DNA of 64,000 nt from assembly GCF_000143885.2 (NCBI RefSeq), contig NC_018581.1:5084001-5148000 (forward strand), written 5' to 3'. This stretch comes from Gordonia sp. KTR9 (GTDB taxonomy: Bacteria > Actinomycetota > Actinomycetes > Mycobacteriales > Mycobacteriaceae). The notes under the pieces are model-generated. The model did no database searches. It was not told where the DNA came from and worked only from the letters and a program-made list of their open reading frames with translations. The translations under genes were made by a program, and so were the position numbers. Of this stretch, positions 9,385 to 17,433 are shown piece after piece; positions within the stretch are counted from its first letter, which is position 1, and each line of letters opens with the position of its first letter.

Positions 9385-10308
9385 ATGCACGAAGAGTCGG
9401 GTGATCGGGATCAACCTCGTCACACGCGCGACGAATTGGTCGCCGAACTCGGATTGTCCCCGGAGTTCGCCGAGAAGGCCTGGAATGCTTTCGGATTCGT
9501 CCGACGCCCCTCGTCGGACAAGGTCTTCTCCGACCGCGACGTCACAGCTCTGAAGGTCTTCGCCAGCTCATCGTCGGCAATGCCGGAGACCACGCAGATC
9601 GCGATGGCACGGGCCATCGGCCAGACCATGGCGCGGCTGGCCGAGTGGCAGGCCGACCTTCTCCGCGACATCGCCGACGATCCGGCTGTCCCGTGGGACA
9701 TGGAGCAGATGAGCGTCGCCCTCGGTCAGATCCAGCAGCTCATCTGGCGTCGGCACATGGCCCAGGCCATCGAGCGGCACGCCGACCACTCCGCCGACGA
9801 GGAGATCGACCTCATCGTCGGTTTCGCCGACATCGTCGGTTACACAAGCCTTTCCCGTCGTATCGACCTGAACGACCTGGAAACCCTCCTCGGCTCATTC
9901 GAGGACGACACCTTCGATGTGGTCGTCGAACACGGTGGCCGCGTGGTGAAAACACTCGGTGATGCCGTGATGTTCACCTTCGACGACGCGGGGGCGGCAG
10001 CAAGCGCCGCCCTCGAGATCCATCAGTTGTCCGACCACGACAACCTCCCTCCGCTACGCCTGGGCATGGCACGCGGCGCGGTGCTCACCCGACTCGGCGA
10101 CGTCTTCGGGGAACCGGTCAACATCGCCTCCCGTCTCACCAGTTCGGCAAGGCCGGGAACCACCCTCGTCGACGACACGATCGCCGATGCACTGCGAGAC
10201 GACGACCGATTCTTCCTCAAATCTATTCCGACGCTCCGTGTTCGCGGATACAAGCACCTCAAGGCACGCGTTCTCGAGCCGCACCGCGACGGCCCGCTCA
10301 ACGACTGA
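9385..10308 (+). CDS. class III adenylate cyclase with N-terminal regulatory domain
   Basis: Cytosolic cyclase of 307 residues making cAMP from ATP. Residues 1-145 form an all-helical region as in mycobacterial cyclases with an N-terminal regulatory module. Residues 150-300 are the catalytic domain. Both metal aspartates are present (FADIVGYT and GDAVMF), as are the substrate lysine (KTLGDA) and the Asn and Arg of the transition-state pair (GEPVNIASR). The enzyme should therefore be active as a homodimer. The ATG at 9385 follows GAGGGGACG. An upstream ATG at 9349 lies within a possible -10 (TATGCT, 9348-9353) and is less likely. The open frame continues backwards into the broken exporter only by chance. 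Confidence 0.88.
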   Translation: MHEESGDRDQPRHTRDELVAELGLSPEFAEKAWNAFGFVRRPSSDKVFSDRDVTALKVFASSSSAMPETTQIAMARAIGQTMARLAEWQADLLRDIADDPAVPWDMEQMSVALGQIQQLIWRRHMAQAIERHADHSADEEIDLIVGFADIVGYTSLSRRIDLNDLETLLGSFEDDTFDVVVEHGGRVVKTLGDAVMFTFDDAGAAASAALEIHQLSDHDNLPPLRLGMARGAVLTRLGDVFGEPVNIASRLTSSARPGTTLVDDTIADALRDDDRFFLKSIPTLRVRGYKHLKARVLEPHRDGPLND

Positions 10309-10318
10309 CCCACCGCCA

Positions 10319-11413
10319 TCAACTCGAGCCCGGACCGACCACGCTGATCCGCACCTCGCTCGCCTTGATGACGAGGTGCACGGCGAGACCGGCGGCGAGT
10401 CCGAGATCCGCTATCGCCGCCCAGGTGACCTCGGCGGCGACGACCTGGCCGCCGACGTCGGTACTGATGACGGCGTGATCCCCGCGGGGCACGACGTCTC
10501 GGACCGTCGCGGGCAGGACGGTGCGCGGACTGCCGTGCGGGGCGTCGAGGTAGACCGCGACAGCCCGCGGCGAGAACGTGGCCGCAACGGATGCGCCGGG
10601 AGCGGGCACATCCACAGGACCGTCCCCCACCGAGCCGACCACTCGGCGGCCGTCGGCGTCGACGACGGTGTCGGGACCGGCCATGCTGCCGACGAAGAGA
10701 TTGAGGCCCGACAGCGACGCCGCGAACCGACTGGACGGACGCGTGAGAACGTCACGTGTGGCTCCGGTTTCGACGACGCGACCGGAATCGAGGACGATGA
10801 TCTCGTCGGCGAGCCCGAGTGCATCCACCGGATCGTGGGTCACCATCACGGTGATCCGACCCCGGTCGGCCAGCAGATTCCGCAACAAGGCCCGCAACCG
10901 GCTCGCGACGTCGACGTCCAAGGCGCGGAACGGTTCGTCCAACAACAGGATTCGCGGTTCCGCGGCGAGCGCACGGGCGATCGCGACCCGCTGGGCCTGT
11001 CCGCCGGAGAGCTGGTGTGGTTCACGGTCGGCCAGATCGGCGACCTCGGCGGCACCGAGCCATCGATCCACGCGCGCACCGACCTCCTCCCTCGACAACC
11101 GCTGCGCCGACGGCGCGAAGGCGACGTTCTCCGCAACGGTCATGTGCGGAAACAGACGCGCGTCCTGCGAGAGCAGTGCGACCCCGCGACGATGCGGCGG
11201 CACCGACCGTCGACGATCACGGAACACTGTCTCGCCGAGCATGATCCGACTGGGCTCGTCCGGACGCAGCAATCCGGAGATCGCTCGCAGCATCGTCGAT
11301 TTGCCGGCACCGTTGGGCCCGACGACGGCAGACGTGCCACCGGCGGCGAACCGATGCGCGATCTGCAGGAACGGCACCGCGTTGTCGATGGACACCAGCA
11401 GATCGTCCTTCAC
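10319..11413 (-). CDS. modC: molybdate ABC transporter ATP-binding protein ModC
   Basis: ATPase of the molybdate importer, 364 residues. Walker A GPNGAGKST, signature LSGGQAQRVAIARAL and Walker B LLLDEPFRALD are intact. The last 130 residues form a TOBE/Mop-like domain that senses molybdate in this family. The start is the GTG at 11413, which overlaps the modB stop in a GTGA. The open frame extends about 270 bases further upstream, but only as an overlap with modB. Order regulator-modA-modB-modC with 4-base overlaps throughout: one operon, tightly coupled. Confidence 0.93.
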   Translation of the reverse strand: MKDDLLVSIDNAVPFLQIAHRFAAGGTSAVVGPNGAGKSTMLRAISGLLRPDEPSRIMLGETVFRDRRRSVPPHRRGVALLSQDARLFPHMTVAENVAFAPSAQRLSREEVGARVDRWLGAAEVADLADREPHQLSGGQAQRVAIARALAAEPRILLLDEPFRALDVDVASRLRALLRNLLADRGRITVMVTHDPVDALGLADEIIVLDSGRVVETGATRDVLTRPSSRFAASLSGLNLFVGSMAGPDTVVDADGRRVVGSVGDGPVDVPAPGASVAATFSPRAVAVYLDAPHGSPRTVLPATVRDVVPRGDHAVISTDVGGQVVAAEVTWAAIADLGLAAGLAVHLVIKASEVRISVVGPGSS

Positions 11414-12234
11414 ACCGCACCCGCCCAACCACGACGCCGGCGACTGTGCACTCCCACGACGACGACCAGCGACACGGCGACGAGGATGAGCGACAACGGG
11501 ATCGCCGCCTGCGGGTCGTCGATGGCCGACACGTAGATCGCCAGCGGCGCGGTCTGGGTCACCCCGGAAGCGTTCCCGGCGAACGTGATCGTCGCACCGA
11601 ACTCCCCCAGCGCCCGCGCGAAAGAGAGCACCAGGCCCGCGACGAGTGAGGGCATGACCAACGGCAGCGTCACCCGCCACAGCGTCCGGGTCGGACCGGC
11701 ACCCAGGGTCGCGGCGACCTCCTCATATCGCGTGCCGACGACACGCACCGCACCTTCCACGCTGATCACGAGGAACGGCAGCGCCACGAAGCTCTGCGCG
11801 AGCACGACCGCCGTTGTCGTGAAGGCGATGTCGACACCGGCCGCGTGCAGATGTTCGCCGACGATCCCGAGCCGGCCGAAGGTGTACAGCAGTGCGAGAC
11901 CACCGACCACCGGCGGTAACACCAAGGGCAGCAGCACGAGCGCGCGGAGCACCCGGATGATCGGACCGTCATGTCGCGCGAAGATCAGCGCCATCGGCAC
12001 CCCGACCACCAGGCAGATGACGGTGCTGCACGTGGCGGTGATCAGCGACAGTCGCAACGCATCGAGCGACGAGGACGACGAGATCTGCTCGACGAAGGTG
12101 CCCCACGGCGCCCGGAGGACCAGCGCCACAGGAGGAAGGACGATCAGCCCGACGCCGATCAGTGCCGGACCGTACATCCAACCGGGCAGGCCCGCGGGGT
12201 CTCGTCGTGCCCGGAGCGACGAACGGACGGTCAC
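11410..12234 (-). CDS. modB: molybdate ABC transporter permease ModB
   Basis: Membrane subunit of the molybdate importer, 274 residues with about six hydrophobic segments. The EAA loop characteristic of binding-protein-dependent permeases is visible as YEEVAATLGAGPTRTLWRV near residue 160. The start GTG overlaps the modA stop and the stop overlaps the modC start. The family passes molybdate, and sometimes tungstate, from ModA. Confidence 0.92.
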   Translation of the reverse strand: MTVRSSLRARRDPAGLPGWMYGPALIGVGLIVLPPVALVLRAPWGTFVEQISSSSSLDALRLSLITATCSTVICLVVGVPMALIFARHDGPIIRVLRALVLLPLVLPPVVGGLALLYTFGRLGIVGEHLHAAGVDIAFTTTAVVLAQSFVALPFLVISVEGAVRVVGTRYEEVAATLGAGPTRTLWRVTLPLVMPSLVAGLVLSFARALGEFGATITFAGNASGVTQTAPLAIYVSAIDDPQAAIPLSLILVAVSLVVVVGVHSRRRRGWAGAV

Positions 12235-12995
12235 GGCGCACCGAAACCGTCATCGCGCAGAATGCGCTGACCGTCCACGCCCAGGACGAGCTCGACGAAC
12301 CGCGTGCCGAGTTCGACGTCCCCGGCGCCGGTGAGAGTCGCGATCGGATACGAGTTGACCACTGCCGCGAAGGCGGGGTCGGTCACGGTGGCCACCTTGT
12401 CACCGGCGCCGCGCGCATCGGTCACGTACACCACGCCCGCGTCCGCCTGCCCGGTCGTCACCTTCGTCAGCACGGCACTCACCGACTGTTCCTCCGACGC
12501 GGCGTCGACGGTGATCCCGGTGTTGCGTTCGACGGTCTCGGTCGCCGCCCCGCACGGCTGGGCCGACTGGCAGACGACGGTCGTCACGTCGGGTTTGTTC
12601 AGATCGGCGAAGGATCTGATGCCGCGAGGATTGCCGGGCGCGGTCACGATCACGAGTGTGTTCGTGGCGAAGACCTCGGGGGCGATGGCGAGGTCACCGA
12701 GCTTGTCCATGTTCTTCTCGTCGGCACTGGCGAACACGTCGGCGGGCGCACCTTGCCGGATCTGGTTGGCCAGGGTCGACGAGCCGTCGAACGACAGCCG
12801 CACCGTGACACCGTCGTGCTGCTCCTCGAACTCGTCGGCGATCGCGGTGAACGTCTCCTTCAGCGACGCCGCGGCCGAGACGTCGAGAGTCGTTGCAGCG
12901 GAGTCGCCGGAGACGGCACCCACGCCGCCGGAGGCGGAACACCCAGCCGTGAGCAGCAGCCCGGCGGCAGCGACCGCGACGGCACACCTCCTCAT
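12231..12995 (-). CDS. modA: molybdate-binding lipoprotein ModA
   Basis: Solute-binding protein of the molybdate importer, 254 residues. It is made as a lipoprotein: an Arg-Arg start, a hydrophobic stretch and the lipobox LTAGC, so Cys19 would be lipidated and the protein anchored outside the membrane. The mature part has the ModA pattern (DVSAAASLKETF, the segment with FDGSSTLANQI, and QGAPADVFASAD). It follows the HTH-Mop regulator with an ATGA overlap and precedes modB with a GTGA overlap. Confidence 0.93.
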   Translation of the reverse strand: MRRCAVAVAAAGLLLTAGCSASGGVGAVSGDSAATTLDVSAAASLKETFTAIADEFEEQHDGVTVRLSFDGSSTLANQIRQGAPADVFASADEKNMDKLGDLAIAPEVFATNTLVIVTAPGNPRGIRSFADLNKPDVTTVVCQSAQPCGAATETVERNTGITVDAASEEQSVSAVLTKVTTGQADAGVVYVTDARGAGDKVATVTDPAFAAVVNSYPIATLTGAGDVELGTRFVELVLGVDGQRILRDDGFGAP

Positions 12996-13393
12996 CTGTT
13001 CTCCCGGTTGGTCTCGACGATCACGGTCGTCGCCTTGACGACGGCCGTGGCCACGACGCCCGGTCGCAGGTCGAGTTCACGGACCGCGTCCGCACTCATC
13101 AGCGACGTCACCTCGAACGGCCCGCACTGCAGGGTCACCTGAGCCATGACCGCATCCGTGCGGACATCGGTGACGAGACCGGTGAACCGATTGCGCGCCG
13201 AGCGCCCCACCGACGCGCCGTCGTCCGGTGCCACCGCACGCTCGCGGGCGAGGGCGGCGAGTCGTGCCCCGTCGACGGTGGCGACCGGCCCGTCATCGGA
13301 GGGTTCGAGGACGCCGGTGGCGACCCACCGCCGAACCGTGTCGTCACTGACGCCGAGCAGCACGGCGGCGTCTTTGATTCGAATAGCAGTCAC
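12992..13393 (-). CDS. HTH-Mop molybdate-responsive regulator
   Basis: Protein of 133 residues with two parts. The first is an excisionase/MerR-like helix-turn-helix (residues 1-55; AAVLLGVSDDTVRRWVATG). The second is a Mop/TOBE molybdate-binding domain (about residues 65-130; RNRFTGLVTDVRTD). This is the small actinobacterial equivalent of ModE. It is the promoter-proximal gene and overlaps modA by ATGA, so it is made together with the transporter it probably controls. Whether it represses or only stores molybdate is not visible from sequence. Confidence 0.85.
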   Translation of the reverse strand: MTAIRIKDAAVLLGVSDDTVRRWVATGVLEPSDDGPVATVDGARLAALARERAVAPDDGASVGRSARNRFTGLVTDVRTDAVMAQVTLQCGPFEVTSLMSADAVRELDLRPGVVATAVVKATTVIVETNRENR

Positions 13394-13461
13394 CGCGACA
13401 CCCTACCCGCATACGCGGCGATAAACGCTCAATATCTCCGCATCATCGGACTCTGGAAGTA

Positions 13462-13492
13462 TTGACCTCAAGTGAACTTGAGGTTCTACGCT
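13462..13492 (+). promoter_or_regulatory. MerR/SoxR-type promoter with 19-bp spacer
   Basis: -35 TTGACC (13462-13467), 19-base spacer, -10 TACGCT (13487-13492). Across the -35 and spacer lies a perfect dyad, CCTCAAGT-GA-ACTTGAGG (13466-13483), very close to the known SoxR box. An over-long spacer containing a dyad is the hallmark of MerR-family activation. The first downstream gene is the DrrA-like ATPase at 13675, giving a 5' leader of about 175 bases. No MerR gene is in the window, so the activator acts from elsewhere. Confidence 0.75.
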
Positions 13493-13674
13493 CGAATGCG
13501 ATCCGGCCGTCGGATTCGTCGTCGAAGAACCGATGAATTCGCTGCGGGCGGACGGTCTGACCTCTCGAAGAAGATCACCACACCCCGAAGGTGCCCTGAA
13601 TTGTTCCCCGACGTCACCCGGACGCCACGAAATTCAGTCGCGGCTGTCACACCCCATAGATACCGTGGAGAATC

Positions 13675-14709
13675 ATGAGCTCAATCACAGTTCCCGCCAC
13701 CGCACCGGGAGAAGTCGCGACGTCCGACGTCGCCATCGAGGCCATCGACCTCGTGAAACGCTTCGGCGATTTCACCGCTGTCGACGGCGTCAGTTTCACC
13801 GTGCCGCGGGGCTCGGTACTCGGACTGCTCGGCCCCAACGGCGCGGGCAAGACCACCACCGTCCGCATGATGACCACCCTCTCACCACCCACGAGCGGAA
13901 CCGCCCGCATCGCCGGCTACGACGTCCGCGAGCAACCCGGGATGGTCCGCCAGAACATGGGCCTCACCGGACAGGCGGCCACGGTCGACGAGATCCTGAC
14001 CGGCCGCGAGAACCTGCGAATGATCGGTGGCCTCTACGGCATCGGACGCAAGACCCTGACTCGCCGATCGGAAGAACTCCTCGAACAGTTCTCCCTCGCC
14101 GAGGCCGGTGACAAACAGGTCAAGTCGTACTCCGGCGGCATGCGTCGCCGACTCGACCTCGCGGTCAGTCTGCTGGCCACGCCCCCGGTGCTGTTCCTCG
14201 ACGAGCCGACCACCGGCCTCGACCCGCGCAGCCGTTCCGAACTCTGGGAGGTCCTGCGCGAGCTCGTCGCCGACGGGACCACGTTGCTTCTCACCACGCA
14301 GTATCTCGAGGAGGCCGACCAGCTCGCCGACGACATCGTCGTCATCGACAAGGGCAGGATCATCGCGCACGGCACCTCACTGCAGCTCAAGGAACAGGCC
14401 GGTTCGGCCAGCCTGGTGCTGACCGTCTCGCACGCCGCCGACCTGCCCGCCGCGGAGGCCCTGCTCCGCAAGAACGGTGCGGAGGTGTTCGTCGACGTGG
14501 CGGCCCGCCGGCTGACGACCGCCGCCGGCGGCCTGGGCGACCTTCCGCGCGTCGCCGCCTGGTTCGACGAGAGCGGCATCGCCGTCGACGACTTCGGGCT
14601 CTCCCGTCCGAGCCTCGACGACGTCTTCCTCTCCCTCACCGGCCACCGCGCCGAGGAGTCCAGCAATGCCGAGGACACCGACAACACCACCGACGAGGAG
14701 CGATCCTGA
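13675..14709 (+). CDS. ABC exporter ATP-binding protein, DrrA type
   Basis: ATPase of a daunorubicin-resistance-type exporter, 344 residues. Walker A GPNGAGKTTTVRM, signature SGGMRRRLDLAVSL and Walker B LFLDEPTTGLD are complete. A C-terminal DrrA-specific extension of about 100 residues follows. The ATG has a GGAG five bases before it. The stop TGA overlaps the permease ATG (TGATG). It is preceded by a MerR/SoxR-type promoter at 13462-13492, which suggests induction by redox-active or toxic compounds. Substrate unknown. Confidence 0.92.
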   Translation: MSSITVPATAPGEVATSDVAIEAIDLVKRFGDFTAVDGVSFTVPRGSVLGLLGPNGAGKTTTVRMMTTLSPPTSGTARIAGYDVREQPGMVRQNMGLTGQAATVDEILTGRENLRMIGGLYGIGRKTLTRRSEELLEQFSLAEAGDKQVKSYSGGMRRRLDLAVSLLATPPVLFLDEPTTGLDPRSRSELWEVLRELVADGTTLLLTTQYLEEADQLADDIVVIDKGRIIAHGTSLQLKEQAGSASLVLTVSHAADLPAAEALLRKNGAEVFVDVAARRLTTAAGGLGDLPRVAAWFDESGIAVDDFGLSRPSLDDVFLSLTGHRAEESSNAEDTDNTTDEERS

Positions 14710-15554
14710 TGACCACCACGGCACACACCCACGCGGTGGTCGCGGACAAGCCGCGGGTCCACCCGACCACGATCTGGCAACAGGCCTGGATCATGGTCAA
14801 GCGGAACATGATCCACACCAAGCGGATGCCGGAGATGCTCTCCGACGTCACCATCCAGCCGATCATGTTCGTGCTGTTGTTCGCGTACGTGTTCGGCGCG
14901 TCGATCCAGACCGACTCGGCCTCCTACAAGGAGTTCCTGCTCCCGGGCATCATGGGCCAGACGATCGTGTTCACCGCGTTCATCGTCTCCACCGGCATCA
15001 CGGCCGATCTCGAGAAGGGCATCATCGACCGATTCCGGTCGCTGCCCATCCAGCGGTCGTCGGTGTTGATCGGACGCAGTATCGCCAGCCTGCTCCACAG
15101 TTCGATCGGCATCGTCGTGATGGCGGTGACCGGCCTGGCCATCGGCTGGCGGATCCGGGGTTCGTTCGGTGAGGCGGTCCTCGCCTTCGCGCTGCTCCTG
15201 CTCTTCGGCTTCGCGATGATCTGGTTCGGCATCCTGATCGGTTCGTGGCTGCGGACGGTCGAGGCCGTCAACGGCTTCATGTTCTCGGTCCTGTTCCCGA
15301 TCACGTTCCTGTCCAACGCGTTCGTCCCGACCGAACCGATGCCCACCTGGCTGCAGACGATCGCCGAATGGAATCCGATGTCGTCTCTGGTGCAGGCGTT
15401 GCGTGTGCTGTGGGGCAACGGACCGGCTTTCGGACCGGGCGCGGCTCTGCCCATGCAATATCCGGTCCTCGCCACCTTGATCTGGACGGTCGCGCTGACG
15501 CTCGTCTTCGCCCCGTTCGCGCTGCGCGCCTACAACAAGCGCACCTCGGACTAG
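14709..15554 (+). CDS. ABC exporter permease, DrrB type
   Basis: Membrane subunit of the exporter, 281 residues with six hydrophobic segments of the ABC-2 type. It has the conserved LPGI motif (EFLLPGIMGQT) and the FRSLPIQRSS segment of DrrB/NodJ-type permeases. It starts on the last base of the drrA-like stop codon, so the two subunits are coupled. The operon ends here; the ROK regulator on the other strand ends 37 bases further on. Confidence 0.92.
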   Translation: MTTTAHTHAVVADKPRVHPTTIWQQAWIMVKRNMIHTKRMPEMLSDVTIQPIMFVLLFAYVFGASIQTDSASYKEFLLPGIMGQTIVFTAFIVSTGITADLEKGIIDRFRSLPIQRSSVLIGRSIASLLHSSIGIVVMAVTGLAIGWRIRGSFGEAVLAFALLLLFGFAMIWFGILIGSWLRTVEAVNGFMFSVLFPITFLSNAFVPTEPMPTWLQTIAEWNPMSSLVQALRVLWGNGPAFGPGAALPMQYPVLATLIWTVALTLVFAPFALRAYNKRTSD

Positions 15555-15590
15555 ACCACCACCCGACCGAGGTTCGTCGACGCGACCCGC

Positions 15591-16955
15591 TCAGGCAGTC
15601 AATGTGATTGCCTGCAGCGGGTCGCTGTATATGGCGTCGAGTGAGACGGCGCCCGCTGCCTGCTGCTGAACGGTTGCACCCGAATGGGAGACGCGCACAT
15701 CGCGTTTGGGCACGATCGAGGTGTCCCGCACGGCGCGAGCCACCGTAGGCAGGCCGGCCGCATAGTCGGTGAAGGCCTGGCCGCCCAGGATGATGTGGTC
15801 CGGATTGAAGATGTCGGCGATGAGCCCGACCGTGCGTCCGAGCACCTCCGCCCGCTCTTCGAGCAGACGGCGGGCCGTCACGTCGCCGCTGCGGGCGAGA
15901 GCATGGACATCCTCGACATCGGTCACCGAGAGGCCAAGCGCCCGAGCCGCTTCCACGACGCCGGTGTCGCTCACCGCGGGTTCGAGGCGACCGGTCCGGT
16001 TCGGGTCCAGGAGAGTGGTCGAACCCGTCGGGAAGTGCCCGATCACCGGCGGGCCCGCGGTCGGCGTGTGCACCGTCCCGCCGACACTGAACGCGATGCC
16101 GAGCATCTCGCGCGCGTAGAAGTAGAGGAAGCTCGACTGCTGGTCGTCGGGGTTGAGCACGAGTTCGGCGGCCGCCATGGCCTCGACGTGAGACGCCACC
16201 GACACCGGCAGTCCGACGGCCTCGGCGATCGTCCGGCCGACCGGCGCACCCTCCCAGCCGAGCCGGGGATGGTCGACGACACCGCCGTCGGTCACGCGCC
16301 CACCGAGTGCGACACCCACCCACAGCACCCGCCGGCCCGTCCACCGCTCGGCGAAACGCCGTGCGCTGACACCGATCGCGGTGAGCGCTTCTTCCGGGTT
16401 GTCCGCGTGCGGAGTCGGGATCTGGATGGCGCCCACGACGCGATGCAGCAGGTCGTGCGTGGTGATCGCGGTGACCTTGTAACCGATGTGGATGCCGAGG
16501 GTCAGGAACTCGGAGATGTTGACCTCGAACGGCAGCCGCGGACGTCCGATGGCACCCGAGGGCGCGAGGTCGGCCCGCTCACGGATCAAACCTGCCTTGA
16601 GCAGCGCGCTGACCTGGCGGTTGACCGTGGAGATGCTGAGCCCGGTGCGCTCGGCCGCGTCGTCGCGGAACAGCGGTCCCGACAGCCGGGCAGCCCTCAG
16701 GACGAGTGCCGCGGGTTTGGTCGACAACTCCAGGCGCGGCGTTGCGACGTGCACCCGCTGGTCCCCCTTCACTGGTCCGCGACGGTCGGCCACCGGACGC
16801 GGGGTCCGAGTCGACGGTACGGAAGTCAACGGTACGGGCTTGCGAGTTCCCTGCTGAGCACGACGCACCGTGCGGGTGACCGGTTGACGCCGGACAGGAG
16901 AGGCGGGGGCATTGCGCAGGGTACGGGTGGAGAGTTCGGGCAGTGTGGTGGTCAT
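15591..16955 (-). CDS. cysR: ROK-family transcriptional regulator, CysR-like
   Basis: Regulator of 454 residues. A low-complexity Arg/Pro-rich N-terminus of about 80 residues is followed by a winged helix-turn-helix (GLSISTVNRQVSALLKAGLI) and a ROK sugar-kinase-like domain (GRPRLPFEV, then LGIHIGYKV). The ROK zinc motif (CxCGxxGCxE) is absent; that stretch reads IGHFPTGSTT. In Corynebacterium glutamicum the ROK protein CysR controls sulfur assimilation. I assign this gene to it because a Cys-Cys-Cys leader peptide and attenuator precede it. The start is ATG 16955 with AGGA before it; the frame is open 51 codons further up, but through the attenuator. The symbol rests mainly on context. Confidence 0.7.
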   Translation of the reverse strand: MTTTLPELSTRTLRNAPASPVRRQPVTRTVRRAQQGTRKPVPLTSVPSTRTPRPVADRRGPVKGDQRVHVATPRLELSTKPAALVLRAARLSGPLFRDDAAERTGLSISTVNRQVSALLKAGLIRERADLAPSGAIGRPRLPFEVNISEFLTLGIHIGYKVTAITTHDLLHRVVGAIQIPTPHADNPEEALTAIGVSARRFAERWTGRRVLWVGVALGGRVTDGGVVDHPRLGWEGAPVGRTIAEAVGLPVSVASHVEAMAAAELVLNPDDQQSSFLYFYAREMLGIAFSVGGTVHTPTAGPPVIGHFPTGSTTLLDPNRTGRLEPAVSDTGVVEAARALGLSVTDVEDVHALARSGDVTARRLLEERAEVLGRTVGLIADIFNPDHIILGGQAFTDYAAGLPTVARAVRDTSIVPKRDVRVSHSGATVQQQAAGAVSLDAIYSDPLQAITLTA

Positions 16956-16974
16956 GATCGTCCTCGTCGAAAGA

Positions 16975-16991
16975 CCCCGCGGATCGCGGGG
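16975..16991 (-). terminator. attenuator hairpin before the ROK gene
   Basis: On the minus strand CCCCGCG-ATC-CGCGGGG forms a perfect 7-bp G/C stem with a 3-base loop, followed by TCTTTC. It ends about 20 bases before the ROK start codon. The 5' arm (minus strand CGCCCCG, 16987-16993) is also complementary to CGGGGCG at 17036-17042. The terminator and that upstream pairing are therefore mutually exclusive, as in classical attenuators. Confidence 0.7.
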
Positions 16992-17035
16992 CGGAAGCCG
17001 GAAGCTGGTGCTCTGAGAAGAGACTCGAGAAACGA

Positions 17036-17042
17036 CGCCCCG
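17036..17042 (-). promoter_or_regulatory. antiterminator arm
   Basis: Minus-strand CGGGGCG is perfectly complementary over 7 bases to CGCCCCG at 16987-16993, which contains most of the 5' arm of the terminator hairpin. It lies 44 bases downstream of the three consecutive Cys codons of the leader peptide, so a ribosome's position could decide which structure forms. This is inference from base pairing. Confidence 0.55.
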
Positions 17043-17070
17043 GGGAGGAGATTGACTCGGCGGGGGTCGG

Positions 17071-17139
17071 TCAGCGCATTCGACGGCAACAACAGAGAAC
17101 GCGTGCAAGCGGCAGACGACAGCCCAGCGCGGTGGTCAC
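17071..17139 (-). CDS. cysteine-rich leader peptide upstream of the ROK gene
   Basis: Short reading frame of 22 residues starting at GTG 17139, with a perfect GGAGGT seven bases upstream (17147-17152). It has one Cys at position 7 and three consecutive Cys codons at 16-18 (TGT TGT TGC, 17086-17094), then RRMR and the stop. An in-frame ATG at 17178 gives a 35-residue version and falls exactly where a transcript from the promoter at 17186-17214 would begin, so leaderless initiation is also possible. Poly-Cys short frames of this kind are known cysteine-responsive attenuators in mycobacteria. The frame is antisense to nothing. Confidence 0.75.
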   Translation of the reverse strand: MTTALGCRLPLARVLCCCRRMR

Positions 17140-17185
17140 ATAGGTGACCTCCGTGAGCCTGTGGTCGGCACTTGTCATGCGGATC

Positions 17186-17214
17186 AAGCTAGCAACGCGA
17201 CCCCGCACCGGCAA
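17186..17214 (-). promoter_or_regulatory. promoter of the leader peptide and ROK gene
   Basis: On the minus strand: -35 TTGCCG (17214-17209), 17-base spacer, -10 TAGCTT (17191-17186). The predicted start site is seven bases on, at 17178, the A of an ATG in frame with the Cys-rich peptide. Spacing is ideal for the housekeeping sigma factor. No other coding region lies between it and sigG, which points the other way. Confidence 0.65.
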
Positions 17215-17421
17215 GCCCGTGTGGCCCCCGTTCGACGGCGTCGGGGACCGGCAGCACACGCGTCCACCGGCGAGAATAGGCTCGCCGGGTGGACGCAGAC
17301 AGGGGTTGTACTCACCCTGATCCGAACCCGCCCGGCGGCCGGCGTCCCGACCTGCGGACCGAGGGCGAAGCGGACCGTGGTCGGCTTGGCCACTCGAGTC
17401 GAGGCTGTCGGTGCACCCCGG

Positions 17422-17427
17422 TAGATT
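17422..17427 (+). promoter_or_regulatory. -10 element for a leaderless sigG transcript
   Basis: TAGATT lies six bases before ATG 17434, the spacing expected if transcription starts at the A of the start codon. No convincing -35 is seen 17 bases upstream (CGAGTC region). Leaderless genes are common in this order. It favours ATG 17434 over the in-frame GTG at 17428. Confidence 0.5.
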
Positions 17428-17433
17428 GTGAGC

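Noticed and set aside
8347..10308. A single continuous frame joining the exporter remnant to the adenylate cyclase
   Set aside because: The middle of it is out of frame with the exporter and unlike any protein; the cyclase has its own start at 9385.
13495..13678. 61-codon frame between the MerR-type promoter and the DrrA-like gene, overlapping its ATG
   Set aside because: Arg-rich, random-looking and without a ribosome site; the ATG lies almost on the -10. More likely 5' leader sequence.
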